Source of the DNA: Luzula sylvatica
Lineage: Eukaryota > Streptophyta > Magnoliopsida > Poales > Juncaceae
Direction of reading: 5' to 3'
DNA: 64,000 bases
Assembly (NCBI GenBank): GCA_946800325.1
Contig: OX326956.1
Coordinates: 17,946,667 to 18,010,666 of the forward strand
Shown here: positions 30,780 to 44,903 of the stretch, in pieces
Numbering within the stretch: the first letter of the stretch is position 1
Layout: each line of letters starts with the position of its first letter
The notes under the pieces: generated by a model
Databases searched by the model: none
What the model was told of the DNA's origin: nothing
What the model saw: only the letters and a program-made list of their open reading frames with translations
Made by a program: the position numbers and the translations under genes

Positions 30780-33035
30780 GGAAGTTTATAAAAGAAACAA
30801 AATATAAATTCTTACTGATGTAATTTATAAAAGAAATTTACATTGATCAAGTATGGACACGTTTGCTTTGTTGTGTTTAAGATAAATAGATATATTAAAT
30901 ACATATTATTTACACATAAGTTGTTTGATTAGATGGATTTTAAATTCATGCAAACAAAAAACAAATGTTTCCTACTCAGTGAAAATTCATAATTTCAAAT
31001 GTTGAATGTAATTAGTTACACGAATTAATTGTCAGGTCTAAGTAAAATTTTCACACAAATTATATTACAAAATCTTATTATTATTTAGGCTCAATTTCAT
31101 ATATACCCCTACAAAGCTCCACAATTTCACGTATACCCATGCAAAACGTGAAATATCATGAATACCCCTAAAAAATTATTATAATATCATATTGCGATTA
31201 CATTAGAAAATTTACGATTATATTCAAAAATGGTACATAAATTGCGACATAAACAATCTAAATGATCATATTTGCACGCAATTTTGTGATTGTGAGTTTA
31301 TATCGTTTATAAACCATTAATTATTTATGTTTTTTAAACTAATATCAAATATGTCATGTCAAAAAAATATCCACATCCAAATATGAATAGTTGGATCCGT
31401 ATTCGAGTATTCGGATCCGGATAATATATCCGAATACTGAATCCAAATCCAAATATAATAATCGTATCCGGATATATTTTCCGGAGATGGTTCGGATCTG
31501 TTCATGTAATATCCGATCAGTTGACACCTCTAACAATACGCTTTTATTTTAGTTGGTTTTATTTTCTTCTTGGACAATATTTAGTTCATATTATTTTAAT
31601 TTTAACATATATAGTTTCCCTGTTTTCTTAGAATATGATATTGAGACAAAAATACATGAAGATAAATAATATTTGTATTCATATATCCGTATGTATTCGA
31701 AGACCAAAAATCATATTAACTCCCATAATACGAAATTGGACCCATTTACGCTCTAAATCGTTAATTTCATCTTCTAGAAAACTTTTGAAGCAGCACCATA
31801 CCCATACAATTGGCATGAGTGAGTGAGCACGCAAGTTATGTTATTAACGAAAAGTAAAAGGTATAAATCTGATTCTGACTTTAGAAAATAATAATTCCTG
31901 TCTTTTGAGTTTTTTATGAAAAAATGCACAGTATGAAATAACATTGCTATCAAAGTTCATTTCTTGTGTTTTCCAAATAAATATGAAATTGTTGTATCGT
32001 TATGACAAGTCATTGGAGAAAATCAAATAAAAGAAGAGAGAAGTTCACTTGTTTGTGATTACTTATTTATTATTATGTCAAATATAAGCATTCCATCCGA
32101 TTTAATTGATTAAGTGGGATTTTCGAGGAAGCAAACCGAAACCGCGTATTGTTCCCACTTTGCGCCACTCTGAGGTTTTGGCCGAAACCCGAATAGGAGC
32201 TCTGACACATGCACGTTTCTAAGACAAATTCCATTTGTCATTTCGTTCACGAAACAATGATATTATTAAATTAAATTATCATTTTCCAAACAAATATGAA
32301 ATTATTTATTTATTTATTATTATGTCAAATTCCTGTCTTTCTCGTTGTTGTATCTATTCATTTTTTCTTTCATTTATTGTCGATCCCAAATAGTGAAAAA
32401 AAAAATAACATTTGAATCATTTACTTGTATTTTTCCTGAATTACACACATACACATACAATTAGCAAAATATGTTATATTATGTCTACTTTGTTTAATAT
32501 ATTAGTACATAATTAATTTATATTTCAAATTTTATTATTATTAATTATTTTTTAATCAAACATGACTAACTAATTATCATTAAAAAAAATATAGTATACA
32601 CAGTTCTATAAATCTAATTAATTAATATTAAATAATTTATATCAAATGATTAATATATATCATTGAATAAGCACATGCACGCGCGAGCGCGTGAGAACCA
32701 TGCAATTATATTATGTATACTTCATTTCATGTATTAATTTATATTTAGTAAATAATACTAAATTATTGCTATCAACAAATTAATAAACTATACTATGCAT
32801 CATCCATAACTATTGTTCAATTGATGTTTTTTATATCAAGAAATTAAATTTTTTCTTCACTGCCCCGAACTTTAATTACTGATAGAGAAATGTTTTCAAA
32901 ATCATGTCTATACTATGAATCATAACCAACTTTGTACATTAAAGTTTACTCGGTAAATCATGTCTAAGTTTGTTGGAATATCATGTCTCTCGTATTAACC
33001 AAATAAATTTGACATTTCATAATACCTAGGTCACG
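30780..33035. other. AT-rich DNA with minor repeats, no gene
   Basis: Several small structures are visible. At 31370-31525 ATCCGGATAT/GGATCCG-like words resemble a plant non-autonomous element with a TTGACACCTCTA edge. Local direct duplications of TTATTTATTATTATGTCAAAT lie near 32065 and 32308. A GC-rich hairpin CACGCGC-GA-GCGCGTG is at 32678-32693. Short frames are not convincing. Confidence 0.5.
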
Positions 33036-33039
33036 TATA

Positions 33040-33612
33040 ACTGACTACCTAACTAACTAACTACCTTCATACATATATATTAACTAACTAACTAACTAAC
33101 TAACGAACGAACAAACTAATTAAATAACTAACTAACTAAATAACTGACTAACTAATTGACTGACTAACTTACTAACTAATTAACTAACTAACTAACTTAC
33201 TAACTAATTAACTAACTAACTAACGAATTAACTACCTTCTTACATACTAACTAACTAACGAACTAACTACCTATTTTCCAACATACCTATTAACTAATTA
33301 ACTAACTAACTAACTAACTAATTAACTAACGACCTTTCAACATACCCACTACTAACTAACGAACTAACTAACTAACTACTAGCTAACTAACTAACTACCT
33401 AGCTAAATAACTAACTAACTGGCTAACTAACTATCTCCATACATACCAAGTAACTAACTAATAATCTTCATACATACATACTAACTAATTAACTAACAAA
33501 CTAACAAACTAATTAATAATCAAACTACCTTTCTGCATACCCACTAACTAACTAACTAACTGACTAACAAACTAAATAAATAACTAATTAATTAACTAAA
33601 CTAACTACTAGA

Positions 33613-33651
<39 letters not shown>

Positions 33652-34596
33652 CTAACTAACTAACTACCTTCTTACATACATATTAACTAACTAACTGACT
33701 AACGAACTAACTAACCAACTAACTAACTAAATAACTAACGAACTAACTAACAAACTAATGAACTAACTAACTACCTAACTAACTAACTACTTAACTGACT
33801 AACTAACTAAATATAAGCTTGCTAACTAACTAACTATCTAAGTAACTAACTAGTTGACTAACTAACTAACGAACTAACTAACTATCTAATTAACTATCTA
33901 ACTAACTAACTAATTAACTACATTCTTACATACATATTAACAAACTAACTAACTAACCGACTAACTAACTAACTAACTAACTAATTAACTAACTATCTAA
34001 CTAACTAAATAACTAACTAACTAAGTAAATTACTACTAGCTAAATAACTAACTAACTCACTAACTAACTAACTAACTAACTAACTACTAGATAACTAACT
34101 AAATAACTAACTAACTGACTAACAAACTACCTACCTTCGTACATACCTATTAACTAACTAACTAACACACTAACTAACTACTTATCTAACTAACTAACTG
34201 CCTTCCAACATACCCACTAACTAACTAACAAACTAACTAACTATCTAACTAACTAACTAACTACTTTACTAATTAACTAACTAACTAACTAACTTCCTAC
34301 ATACCTATTAACTAACTAACTAACTAACTAACTACCATCCTATATAACTATTAACTAACTAACTAATTAACTAAATACTAGCTAACTAACTAACTAATTA
34401 ACTAACTACCATCCTACATACCCACAGACTAACTAACAAATTAACTAACTAACTATCTACTAGCTAACAAATTAACTAAGTAAATAACTAACTAATTAAC
34501 TAACTAACTAATTAACCACTAGTTAACTAACTAGATAACTAATTAACTACTAGCTATCTAACTAACTAACTAACAAACTACGTTCCTACATACCCT

Positions 34597-34627
<31 letters not shown>

Positions 34628-35718
34628 CTAGCTCACTAACTAACAAACAAACAAACAAACAAACTAACTAACTAACTAACTAGATACTAGCTAACCAACT
34701 GACTAACTAATTAACCAACTAACTAACTACCTACCTACCTTCATACATACGTATTAACTAACTAACTAAATAACTAACGAACTAACTAATAAATAACTAC
34801 CTTCCTACAAACCCACTAACAAACAAACTAACTAACAAACTGACTATCATCCTACATGCCTATGAACTAACTAACTAACTAATTAACTAATTAATTAACT
34901 AACTAACTAACTAACTCCTAACTAACTAACTAACTAACTAACTATAACTAACTAAGTAACTAACTCACTAATGAACTAACTAACCAACTACTAGATAACT
35001 AACTAACTAACTGACAACATTCTTACATACATATTAACTAACTAACTAACTAAGTACTAACTAACTAACTAACTAACTAACCAACTAACTAACTAACCAA
35101 CTACTTGATAACTAACTAACTAACTAACTAACTAATTAACTAACTAATTAACTAACTAACTAACTACTAACTAACTAACTAACTAACTAACTAACAAACT
35201 AACTAAATAACTAACTAAGTAACTAACTAACCAACTAATTAACTAACTAACCAACTTCTAGATAACTAACTAACTAACTAACTAATTAACTAACTATCTA
35301 ATTAACTAACAACCTTCTTACATACATATTAACTAACTAACTAACTAACTGACCAGCTAACTAACTAATTAACTAACTAACTAACTAACTAACTAAATAC
35401 TAGCTAACTAACTAACTAACTAACTAATTAACTAACTAACTAACTGACATCTGCCTTCCTACATACCCACTAACTAACGAACATACAAACAAACAAACAA
35501 ACAAACAAACAAACAAACTAACTAACTAACTACTAGCAAACTCACTAACTAACTACCTTCCTACATACCCGCTAAGTAACTAACTAACTAAATAACTAAC
35601 TAAATAACTAACCAATTAACTTACTAACTAACAAACTAACAACTAGCTAACTTACTAACTAACTAATTAACTAACTAACTAACTAACTAACTAACTTACT
35701 ACCTTTATACATACTTAT

Positions 35719-35752
<34 letters not shown>

Positions 35753-36168
35753 CCTAACTAACTAATTAACTAAGTACCTTCCAACAAACCCACTAACTAA
35801 GTAGTTATCTAACTAACAAATTAACTAACTAACTGACTACTAACTAACTAACTAACTAACTAACTACTGGCTAAGTAATTAACTAACTAACTAACTAACT
35901 AACTAACTACCTTCATACATAGCTATTAACTAAGTTACTAACTAACTACCTAACTAACTAATTAACTAACTACCTTCCTACAACCACTAACTAACTAACT
36001 AACTAACTTCCTACATACATATGAACTAACTAACTAATTAATTAACTAATTAACAAACTAACTAACTAATTAAATACTTTCCTACATACCCACTAACTAA
36101 ACTGACTACCTTCCTACATACCCACTAACTAACTAACTAACTAACTAGCTAGCTAACTAACTAACTTG

Positions 36169-36199
<31 letters not shown>

Positions 36200-36301
36200 C
36201 CTACCTTCTTACATACCCACTAACTAACAAACAAACAAACTAACTAACTAATTAACTCCAAGCTAACTAACTAACTAACTAAATAACTAACTAATTAACA
36301 G

Positions 36302-36345
<44 letters not shown>

Positions 36346-36664
36346 CTAGCTAACTAACTAACTAATTGATTAACTAAGTAACTTAATAACAGACTAACAA
36401 CTTGCTCACTAACTAACTAACAAACTAACTGACCAACTAACTAATTAACTTCTAAATAACTAAATTAATAACTAATTAACTAACTAACTATCTAACTACC
36501 TTCCTACATATCCACTAACTAACTTACTATCTAACTAACTAACTAGCTACCTACCTACCTTCCTACATACCCACTAACTAACTAACTAAATAACTAATTA
36601 ACTAACTATTTAACTAACTAACTAACTAACTGACTACTAGCTAATTACTAACAAAGCAAATAAA

Positions 36665-36695
<31 letters not shown>

Positions 36696-36949
36696 ATAAC
36701 AAAAATTACTAACTACCTTCGTACATACCAATTAACTAACTGACTAACTAACTGCCTAACTAACTAATTAACTAACTACTTACTTACAAACCCACTAACT
36801 AAGTAACTAACTATCTAACTGACTGACAAATTAACTAACTAACTAACTAACTAACTACTAACTAACTAACTAACTAACTAAGTAACTAACGAACTAACTA
36901 ACTTACTTAGTAACTAACTTACTAATTAACTAACTAATCAACTACTAGA

Positions 36950-36993
<44 letters not shown>

Positions 36994-37720
36994 AACCTTC
37001 TTACATACATATTGACTAACTAACTAACTAACTGACTAACTAACTAACTAATTAACTAACTGACTAACTAACTACCTAACTAACTAACTAACTACTAGCT
37101 AACAAACTAACAAACTAACTATCTAACTGACTGACTAACTGACAACTACCTTCCTACATAACCACTAACTAACGAACATACTAACTAACTAACTAACTAA
37201 CTAATTAACTAGCTAACTAATTAACGAACTAACTACTAGCTACTAACTAATTAACTAACTAACTAACTAACTGACTAACTACTAACTAACTAACTAACTA
37301 ACTAACTAAGTAACTAGCTTCCTACATACCTATGAACTAACTAACTATCTAACCTAACCAACTAACTAACTAACTACTAGCTAACTAAATTAATAACAAA
37401 TTTACTAACTAACTATCTAACTACATTCCTACTTACCCACTAACTAACTAACTAACTAACTAGCAACCAACCTTCCTACATACCCACTAACTAACCAACT
37501 AACTTACTAACTAACCAACTCATTAACTAACTAACTAACTAACTACCTACTAGTTAACTAGCAAAGTAAATAACTAACTAACTAACTACTAGCTAACTAA
37601 CGAATTAACTAACTAACAACTATCAAACTAGCTAACTACTCGCTAACTAACTAACTAACTAATTAACAAACTAACTAACTAACTAACTACCTTCATACAT
37701 ACCTATTAACTAACTAACTA
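33040..37720. repeat. TTAG megasatellite, block 1 (CTAA on plus strand)
   Basis: Degenerate CTAA repeats are interrupted every roughly 50-250 bases by CTACCTTCCTACATACCCA-type spacers and by CTACTAGC. Every frame meets TAA or TTA-type stops, so coding is impossible. The first 1.1 kb is repeated in the same orientation at about 43368-44415, and the last 0.7 kb at about 47100-47626. Confidence 0.95.
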
Positions 37721-37766
37721 CTTAAGTTAGTTAGTTAGTTAGTTAGTTAGTGGGTATGTAGAAAGG

Positions 37767-37801
<35 letters not shown>

Positions 37802-38461
37802 ATAGTTAGTTAGTTAGTTAATAGGTATTTAAGATGGTAGTTAGTTAGGTCGTTAGTTAGTCAATTAATTAGTTATTTAGTTAGTTATTTAGTTAGTTAG
37901 CTAGTAGTTAGTTAGTTAGTTTAGTTAGTTAGTGCGTATGTTGAATGTAGTTAGTTAGTTAGTTAGTTAATTAATTAGTTAGTTAATTAGTTTATAGGTA
38001 AGTAGGAAGATAGTTAGTTATTTAGTTAGTTAGTTAGTTAATATGTATGTAAGAAGGTAGTTAATTAGTTAGTTAGTTAGATAGTTAGTTAATTAGTTAT
38101 TAACTTAGTTAGTTAGTAGTTAGTTAGTTAGTTAGTTCGTTAGTTAGTTAGTTAGATAGTTTGTTAGATAGTAAGTTAGTTCATTGGTATGTAGGAAGCT
38201 AGTTACTTTAGTTAGTTAGCTAGTAGTCAGTCAGTTAGCTAGTTAGTTAGTTAATTAGTTAGTTAGCTAGTAGTTAGTTAGTTAGTTAGTTAGCTAGTTA
38301 ATTAGTTAGTTATTTAGTTAGTTAGTTAGTTAGTTAGTATGTTCGTTAGTTAGTGGGTATGTAGGAAGGTAGTTGTCAGTTTTGTTAGTCAGTTAGATAG
38401 TTAGTTTGTTAGTTTGTTAGCTAGTAGTTAGTTAGTTAGTTAGTTAGGTAGTCAGTCAGTC

Positions 38462-38502
<41 letters not shown>

Positions 38503-39270
38503 GTCAGCTAGTAGTTAGTTAGTTAGTTAGTTAGGTAGTTAGTCAGTTAGTTAATTAGTTAGTTAGTTAATATGTATGTCATAAGATTGTTAGTTCGTTA
38601 GTTAGATAGTTAGTTAATTGGTTAGTTAGTTAGTTATGCAGTAGTTACTAAGGTAATTAGTTAACTAGTTAGTTAGTTAGTTAGCTAGTAGTTTGTTAGT
38701 TATTTAGTTCGTTTGATAGTTACTTAGTTAGTTAGTCAGTTAGTGGGTAGTTAGTTAGTTAGTTAGTTAGTTAGTAAGGTATGTAGGAAAATTGTTTGTT
38801 CATTAGTTAGTTAGATAGTTAGTTAGTTATTTAGTTAGTTAGTTAGTTAAATAGTTAGTTAGTTAGTTAGTGGGTATGTAGGAAGGTAGGTAGCTAGTTA
38901 GTGAGTTAGTTAGTTAGTTAGTTAGTGGGTATGTTGGAAGGTAGTTACAAAGTTAGTTAGTTAATTAGTTAGTAATTTAGTTAGCTAGTAGTTAGTTAGT
39001 TGGTTAGTTAGTTAGTTAGTTAGTTAGTGAGCTAGTTGTTAGTCTGTTAGTAAGTTACTTAGTTAATCTGTTAGTTAGTTAGTTAGCTAGTAGTTAGTTA
39101 GTTAGTTAGTTATTTAGTTAGTTATTTAGTTATTTAGTTAGTTGGCTAGTAGTTAATTAGTTAATTAGTTAGTTAGTTAGTTTGTTAGTGGGTATGTAAG
39201 AAGGTAGTTAGCTAGTTAGTTTGTTAGCTAGTTAGCTAGTAGTTAGATTGTTAGCTAGCTAGTTAGTTAT

Positions 39271-39303
<33 letters not shown>

Positions 39304-39926
39304 GGGTATGTTGGAAGGTAGTTAGTTAGTAAGTGAGTATGTAGGAAGGTATTTAATTAGTTAGTTAGTTAGTTAATTATTTAATTAGTTAGTTAGTTAG
39401 TTCATAGGTGTGTAGGAAGATATTTGGTTAGTTAGTTAGTTAGTTAGTCAGTTAGTTAGTTAGTTAGTGGGCGTTGTAGGAAGGTAGTTAGTTAATTAGT
39501 TAGTTAGGTAGTTAGTTAGTAAGTTAGTTAATAGGTATGTATGAAGGTAGTTAGTTAGTTAGTTAGTTTGTTACTTTGCCAGTAGTTAGTTAGTTAGTTA
39601 GTTCGTAGTCAGTTAGTTAGTTAGTTAATTTGTTAGTCAGTTAACTAGTTAGTTATTGGGTTCGTAGGAAGGTAGTTAGTTAATTAGTTAGTTTGGTAGT
39701 TAGTTAGTTAGTTAGTTTATAAGTATGTATAGAGGTAGTTAGTTAGTTAGTTAGTTAGTTAGTTGGTTAATTAATTAGTTAGTAAGTTAGCTAGTAGTTA
39801 GTTTGTTAGTTAGTGCGTTAATTAGTTAGTTAGTTTGTTAGTTAATTAGTTAGTTTGTTAGTTAATTAGTTAGTTAGTTAGTTTGTTAGTTAGGTAGTTA
39901 GTTAGTTTCTTTTGTTTGTTAGCTAG

Positions 39927-39958
<32 letters not shown>

Positions 39959-41243
39959 GGGTATGTATGAAGGTAGTTAGTTAGTTAGTTTGTTAGATAG
40001 TTAGGTAGTTAGTTAGTTTGTCAGTTGGTTAGTTAGTTAATAGGTATGTAGGAATGTAGTTAGTTAGTTAGTTAGTTAGTTTGTTAGTTATCTAGTAGTT
40101 AGTTAGATAGTTAGTCAGTTAGTTAGTTATTTAGTTAGTTAGCTAGTAGCTAGTTAAGAAGTTAGTTACTCAGTTATCTAGTAGTTAGTTAGTTAGTTAG
40201 TCAGTTAGTTAGTTAGTTAGTGGGTTTGATGGAATGTAGTTTGTTAATTAGTTAGTCTGGTAGTTAGTTAGTTAGTTAGTTAATAGGTATGGATGAATGT
40301 AGTTAGTTAGTTAGTTAGTTAGTCAATTAGTTAGTTAGTTAGCCTGTGGTTAGTTAATTAGTTTGCTAGGTAGTTAATCAGTTAGTTATTTAGATAGTTA
40401 GTTAGTTAGTTAGTTCGCCAGTTGTTTGTTTGTTTGTTAGTTTATTAATTTGTTTGTTAATAAGTTAGCTAGTTAGTTAGTTAGTTGGTGGTTATGTAGG
40501 AAGGTATTCAGGTAGTTAGTTAGTTGATCAGTTGGTAAGTTAGTTAGTTAATTAGTTAGTTAGTTAGTTATTTAGTTAGCTAGTAGTTAGCTAGATAGTT
40601 AGTTAGTCAGTTAGTTATCTAGTTAGTTAGTATGTTCGTTAGTTAGTGGGTATGCAGGAAGGTAGCTAGTTATTTAGTTAGTTAATTAGTTAGTTAGTTA
40701 GCTAGTAGTGAGTTAGTTAATTGGTATGTAGGAAGGTAGTTGACTAGTTAGTCGGTTAGTTATTTGGTTAGTTATCTAGTAGTTAGTTATTTAGTTAGTT
40801 AGCTAGTAGTTAGTTTGTTAGTTAGTGAGTCGGTTAGTTAGTGAGTTGGTTAGTTAGTAAATTAGTTAGTTAGTTAGTTAGTTAGTCAGTATGTATCTAA
40901 GAAGGTAGTTAATTAGTTAGTTAGTTAAATAGTTAGTTAATTAGTTAGTTAGTTAGGTAGTTAGTTAGTTATCTAGTACAAAGTTAGTTAGTTTGTTAGT
41001 TAGTTAGTTAACTTGTTAGTTATTTAGTTAGTTAGTTAACTAGTAGTCAGTCAGTTAGTTAGTTAGTTAGTTAGTTAGTTAATGGGTACGTAGGAAGGTA
41101 GTTAGTTAGTTAGTTGGTTAGTTAGTTACTTAGTAGTTGGTTGGTTAGTTAGTTAATAAGTATGTAGGAATATTGATTGTTAGTTGGTTAGTTAGTTACT
41201 TAGTATAGTGGGTATGTAGAAAGGTAGTTTGGTTATTAGTTAA

Positions 41244-41274
<31 letters not shown>

Positions 41275-42351
41275 GTTAGTTAATATGTATGTATGAAGAT
41301 TGTTAGTTAGTTAATTGGTATGTATGAAGATAGTTAGTTAGTTAGTTAGTTAGTTATTTAGTTATGTAGTTAGTTAGTTAGCTAGTAGTTAGTTAGCTAG
41401 CTAGTTAGTCAGTTAGTTGGTTAGTTAGTTAGTTAGTGGGTATGTTGAAAGGTCGTTAGTTAATTAGTTAAGAGGTATGTTGGAAGATAGTTAGTTAGTT
41501 AGTTAGTTCGTCAGTTAGTATGTAAGAAGGTAGTTAATTAGTTAGTTAGTTAGTTAGTTAATTAGTTAGTTAGTTAGATTGTTAATTAGTTAGTTAGTTA
41601 GTCAGTCAATTAGTTAGTTTGTTATTTAGTTAGTTAGTTATTTAATTAGTTTGTTCGTTAGTTAGTTAGTTAGTTAGTTAGTTAATATATATGTATGAAG
41701 GTAGTTAGTTAGTTAGTTAGCTAGTAGTTAGTTAGTTAGGTTGTTAGTTAGTTAGTTAGTTATTTAGTTAGTTAGTTAGTGAGCTAGTAGTCAGTTAGTT
41801 AGTTAATTGGTATGTATGAATATTGTCCGTTAGTTAGTTAGTTAGTCAGTATGTATGTAAGAAGGTAGTTAATTAGTTAGTTTGATAGTTAATTAGTTAG
41901 TTAGTTAGTTAGTTATCTAGTAGTTAGTATGTTAGTTAGTTAGTTAATTAATTAGTTAATTAGTTAGTTAGTTAGTTAGTTAGATAGTGGGTATGTAGGA
42001 AAGTAGTTAGTTAGTTATTTAGTTAATTAGTTATTCAGTTAGTTAGTTAGTTCGTAGGTATGTAAGAAGAAAGTAAGCTAGTTAGTCGGTTAGTCGGTTA
42101 GTTAGTTAGTTAGTTAGATAGTTAGTTAATTAGTTAGTTATTTAGTTAGTTAGTCACTTAGGTAGTAGTTAGTTAGTTAGTTAATTAGTTAACTAGTTAG
42201 GTATTTAGTTAGTTAGTTAGTTAGTTAGCTTGTAGTTTGTTAGTTAGGCAGTTAATTAGTTAGTTAGTTAGGTAGTTAGTTAGTTAATTAGTTTGTTAGT
42301 TAGTTAGTTCGTTAGTTAGTTAGTTAGTTAGTTAGTTAGCTAGTTTGTTAG

Positions 42352-42446
<95 letters not shown>

Positions 42447-42723
42447 AGGTAGTTAGTTAGTTCGCTAGTTAGATAGTTAATTAGTTACTTAGTTAATTAG
42501 CTAGTAGTTAGTTAGTTAGGTAGTTAGTTAGTTAGTAAGTTAGTTAGTTAGCTAATAGTTAGTTAGTTAGTCAATTGGTATGTAGGAATATCGTTAGTTA
42601 GTTAGATAGTTAGTTAGTATGTCTGTAAGAAGATAGTTAATTAGTTAGTTAGTGAGTTTTCTAGGAGTTAATAAGTTAGTTAGTTTGTTAATTAATTAGT
42701 TATTTAGTTAGTTAGTTAGCTAG

Positions 42724-42755
<32 letters not shown>

Positions 42756-42865
42756 GGGTATGCAGGAAGGTAGGTAGGTAGTTAGTTAGTTAGTAAATTA
42801 GTTAATTAGTTAGTTACTTAGTTCATAGGTATGTAAAAATATAGTTAGTTAGTTAGTTAGTCAGC

Positions 42866-42899
<34 letters not shown>

Positions 42900-43170
42900 T
42901 TTAGTGGGTTCGTAGGAAGGTAGTTAGTTAATTAGTTAGTTTGGTAGTTAGTTAGTTAGTTAATAGGTATGTATGAAGGTAGTCAGTTAGTTAATTAGTT
43001 TAGTTTGTTATTTAGTTAATTAGCTAGTAGTTAGTTAGTTAGTTAGTTAATTAGTTAGTTAGTTAGTTAGTGGGTTGTAGGAAGATAGTTAGCTAATTAG
43101 TTAGTTAGATCGTTAGTTAGTAAATTAGTTAATAGCTATGAATGAAGGTAGTTAGTTACTTAGCCAGTAG
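37721..43170. repeat. TTAG megasatellite, block 2 (TTAG on plus strand)
   Basis: The strand switches at CTTAAG (37721-37726), giving a near-perfect palindrome over the junction. The spacer now reads GGGTATGTAGGAAGGTAG and the short interruption GCTAGTAG. Many stretches match blocks after 47630 in the same orientation. Confidence 0.95.
42355..42444. repeat. (AT)n microsatellite, about 45 units, inside the TTAG array
   Basis: This is a pure AT run of about 90 bases. It sits where a homologous stretch at about 53337-53360 has only TTAATATATATGTATGAAGG, so the run expanded from that short ATATAT core. Such runs can extrude cruciforms and are hard to sequence and assemble. Confidence 0.95.
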
Positions 43171-43387
43171 TTACTAACTAATTAACTAACTAACTAATTA
43201 ACTAACTAACTAACTAACTTACTTACTAACTAACTAACTAACTACTATCTAACTAACTAATTAACTAACTAACTAAGTAACTAATTAATTAACAAACAAA
43301 CTAACTACCTAACTAACTAACTACTAGCAAACTAACTAACTAATCAACTAATTAACTAACTATCTAACTACCTTCATACATATATAT

Positions 43388-43427
<40 letters not shown>

Positions 43428-43485
43428 GAATGAACAAACTAATTAAATAACGAACTAACTAAATAACTAACTAGCTAATTGACTG

Positions 43486-43530
<45 letters not shown>

Positions 43531-43941
43531 TTTACTAACTAACAAACTAATTGACTACCTTCTTACATACTAACTAACTAATTAACTAACTAACTAACTA
43601 ATTAACTAACTAACTAATTAACTAACTAATTAACTAACTAACTAATTAACTAACGACCCTTCAACATACCCACTGACTAACTAACTAACTAACTGACTAA
43701 TTACAAACTAACTAACCAACTACCTAAGAAAATAACTAACTAACTAACTAACTAACTATCTTCCTACATACCAATTAACTAACTAACAATCTTCATACAT
43801 ACATACTAACTAATTAACTAACTAACTAACAAACTAACTAATAACCAAACTACCTTTCTACATACCCACTAACTAACTAACTAACTGAATAACTAACTAA
43901 ATAACTAACTAATTAGTTAACTAAACTAACTACTAGATAAA

Positions 43942-43972
<31 letters not shown>

Positions 43973-44329
43973 TTAACTAACTATCTGACTAACTAACTAC
44001 TTTCTTACATACATATTAACTAACTAACTGACTAACGAACTAACTAACGAACTAACTAACTAACCAACTAACAAACTAATTAACTAACTAACTACTAGCT
44101 TGCTAACTAACTAACTATCTAAGTAGCTAATTAGTTGACTAACTAACTAACTAACTAACTAACGAACTAAGTAACTAATTAACTACCTAACTAACTAACT
44201 AATTAACTACCTTCTTACATATATATTAACAAACAAACTGACTAACCGACTAATTAAATAACTAATTAACTAACTATCTGACTAACTAACTAAATAACTA
44301 ACTAACTAAGTAACTTACTACTAGTTAAA

Positions 44330-44367
<38 letters not shown>

Positions 44368-44852
44368 CTAGATAACTAACTAAATAACTAACTAACTAAT
44401 TAACTAACAAACTACCTACCTTCTCACATACATATTAACTAACTAACTAACTAACTAACTACTATCAAACTAAGTAACTAAATAACTAATTAATTAACAA
44501 ACTAACTAACATACTAACTACTACATAACTAACTAACTAACTAATTAACTTTCTAATTAACTAATTAACTACCTTCTTACATACATACTAACTAACTAAC
44601 TAACTAACTGACTGACTGACGATATTCATACATACATATTAACTAACTAACTGACTACTAGCTCACTAACTAACTAACTAACTAACTAAATAACCAACTA
44701 ACTAACTAACTAACTAACTAACTGACTAACTACTAGCCAACTAACTAACTAACTAATTAACTAACTAATTAACAACCTTCATACATATATATTAACTGAC
44801 TAACTAACTAAGTAACTGACTAACAAACTAATTAACTAACTAACTACCAAAC

Positions 44853-44887
<35 letters not shown>

Positions 44888-44903
44888 TTAACTGACTACC
44901 TAT
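43171..44903. repeat. TTAG megasatellite, block 3 (CTAA on plus strand)
   Basis: After a switch at GTAGTTACTAAC the CTAA strand resumes. From 43368 it repeats block 1 (33061-34140) with scattered changes, including CATACATATATATTAAC and GAACAAACTAATTAAATAAC. Confidence 0.95.
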
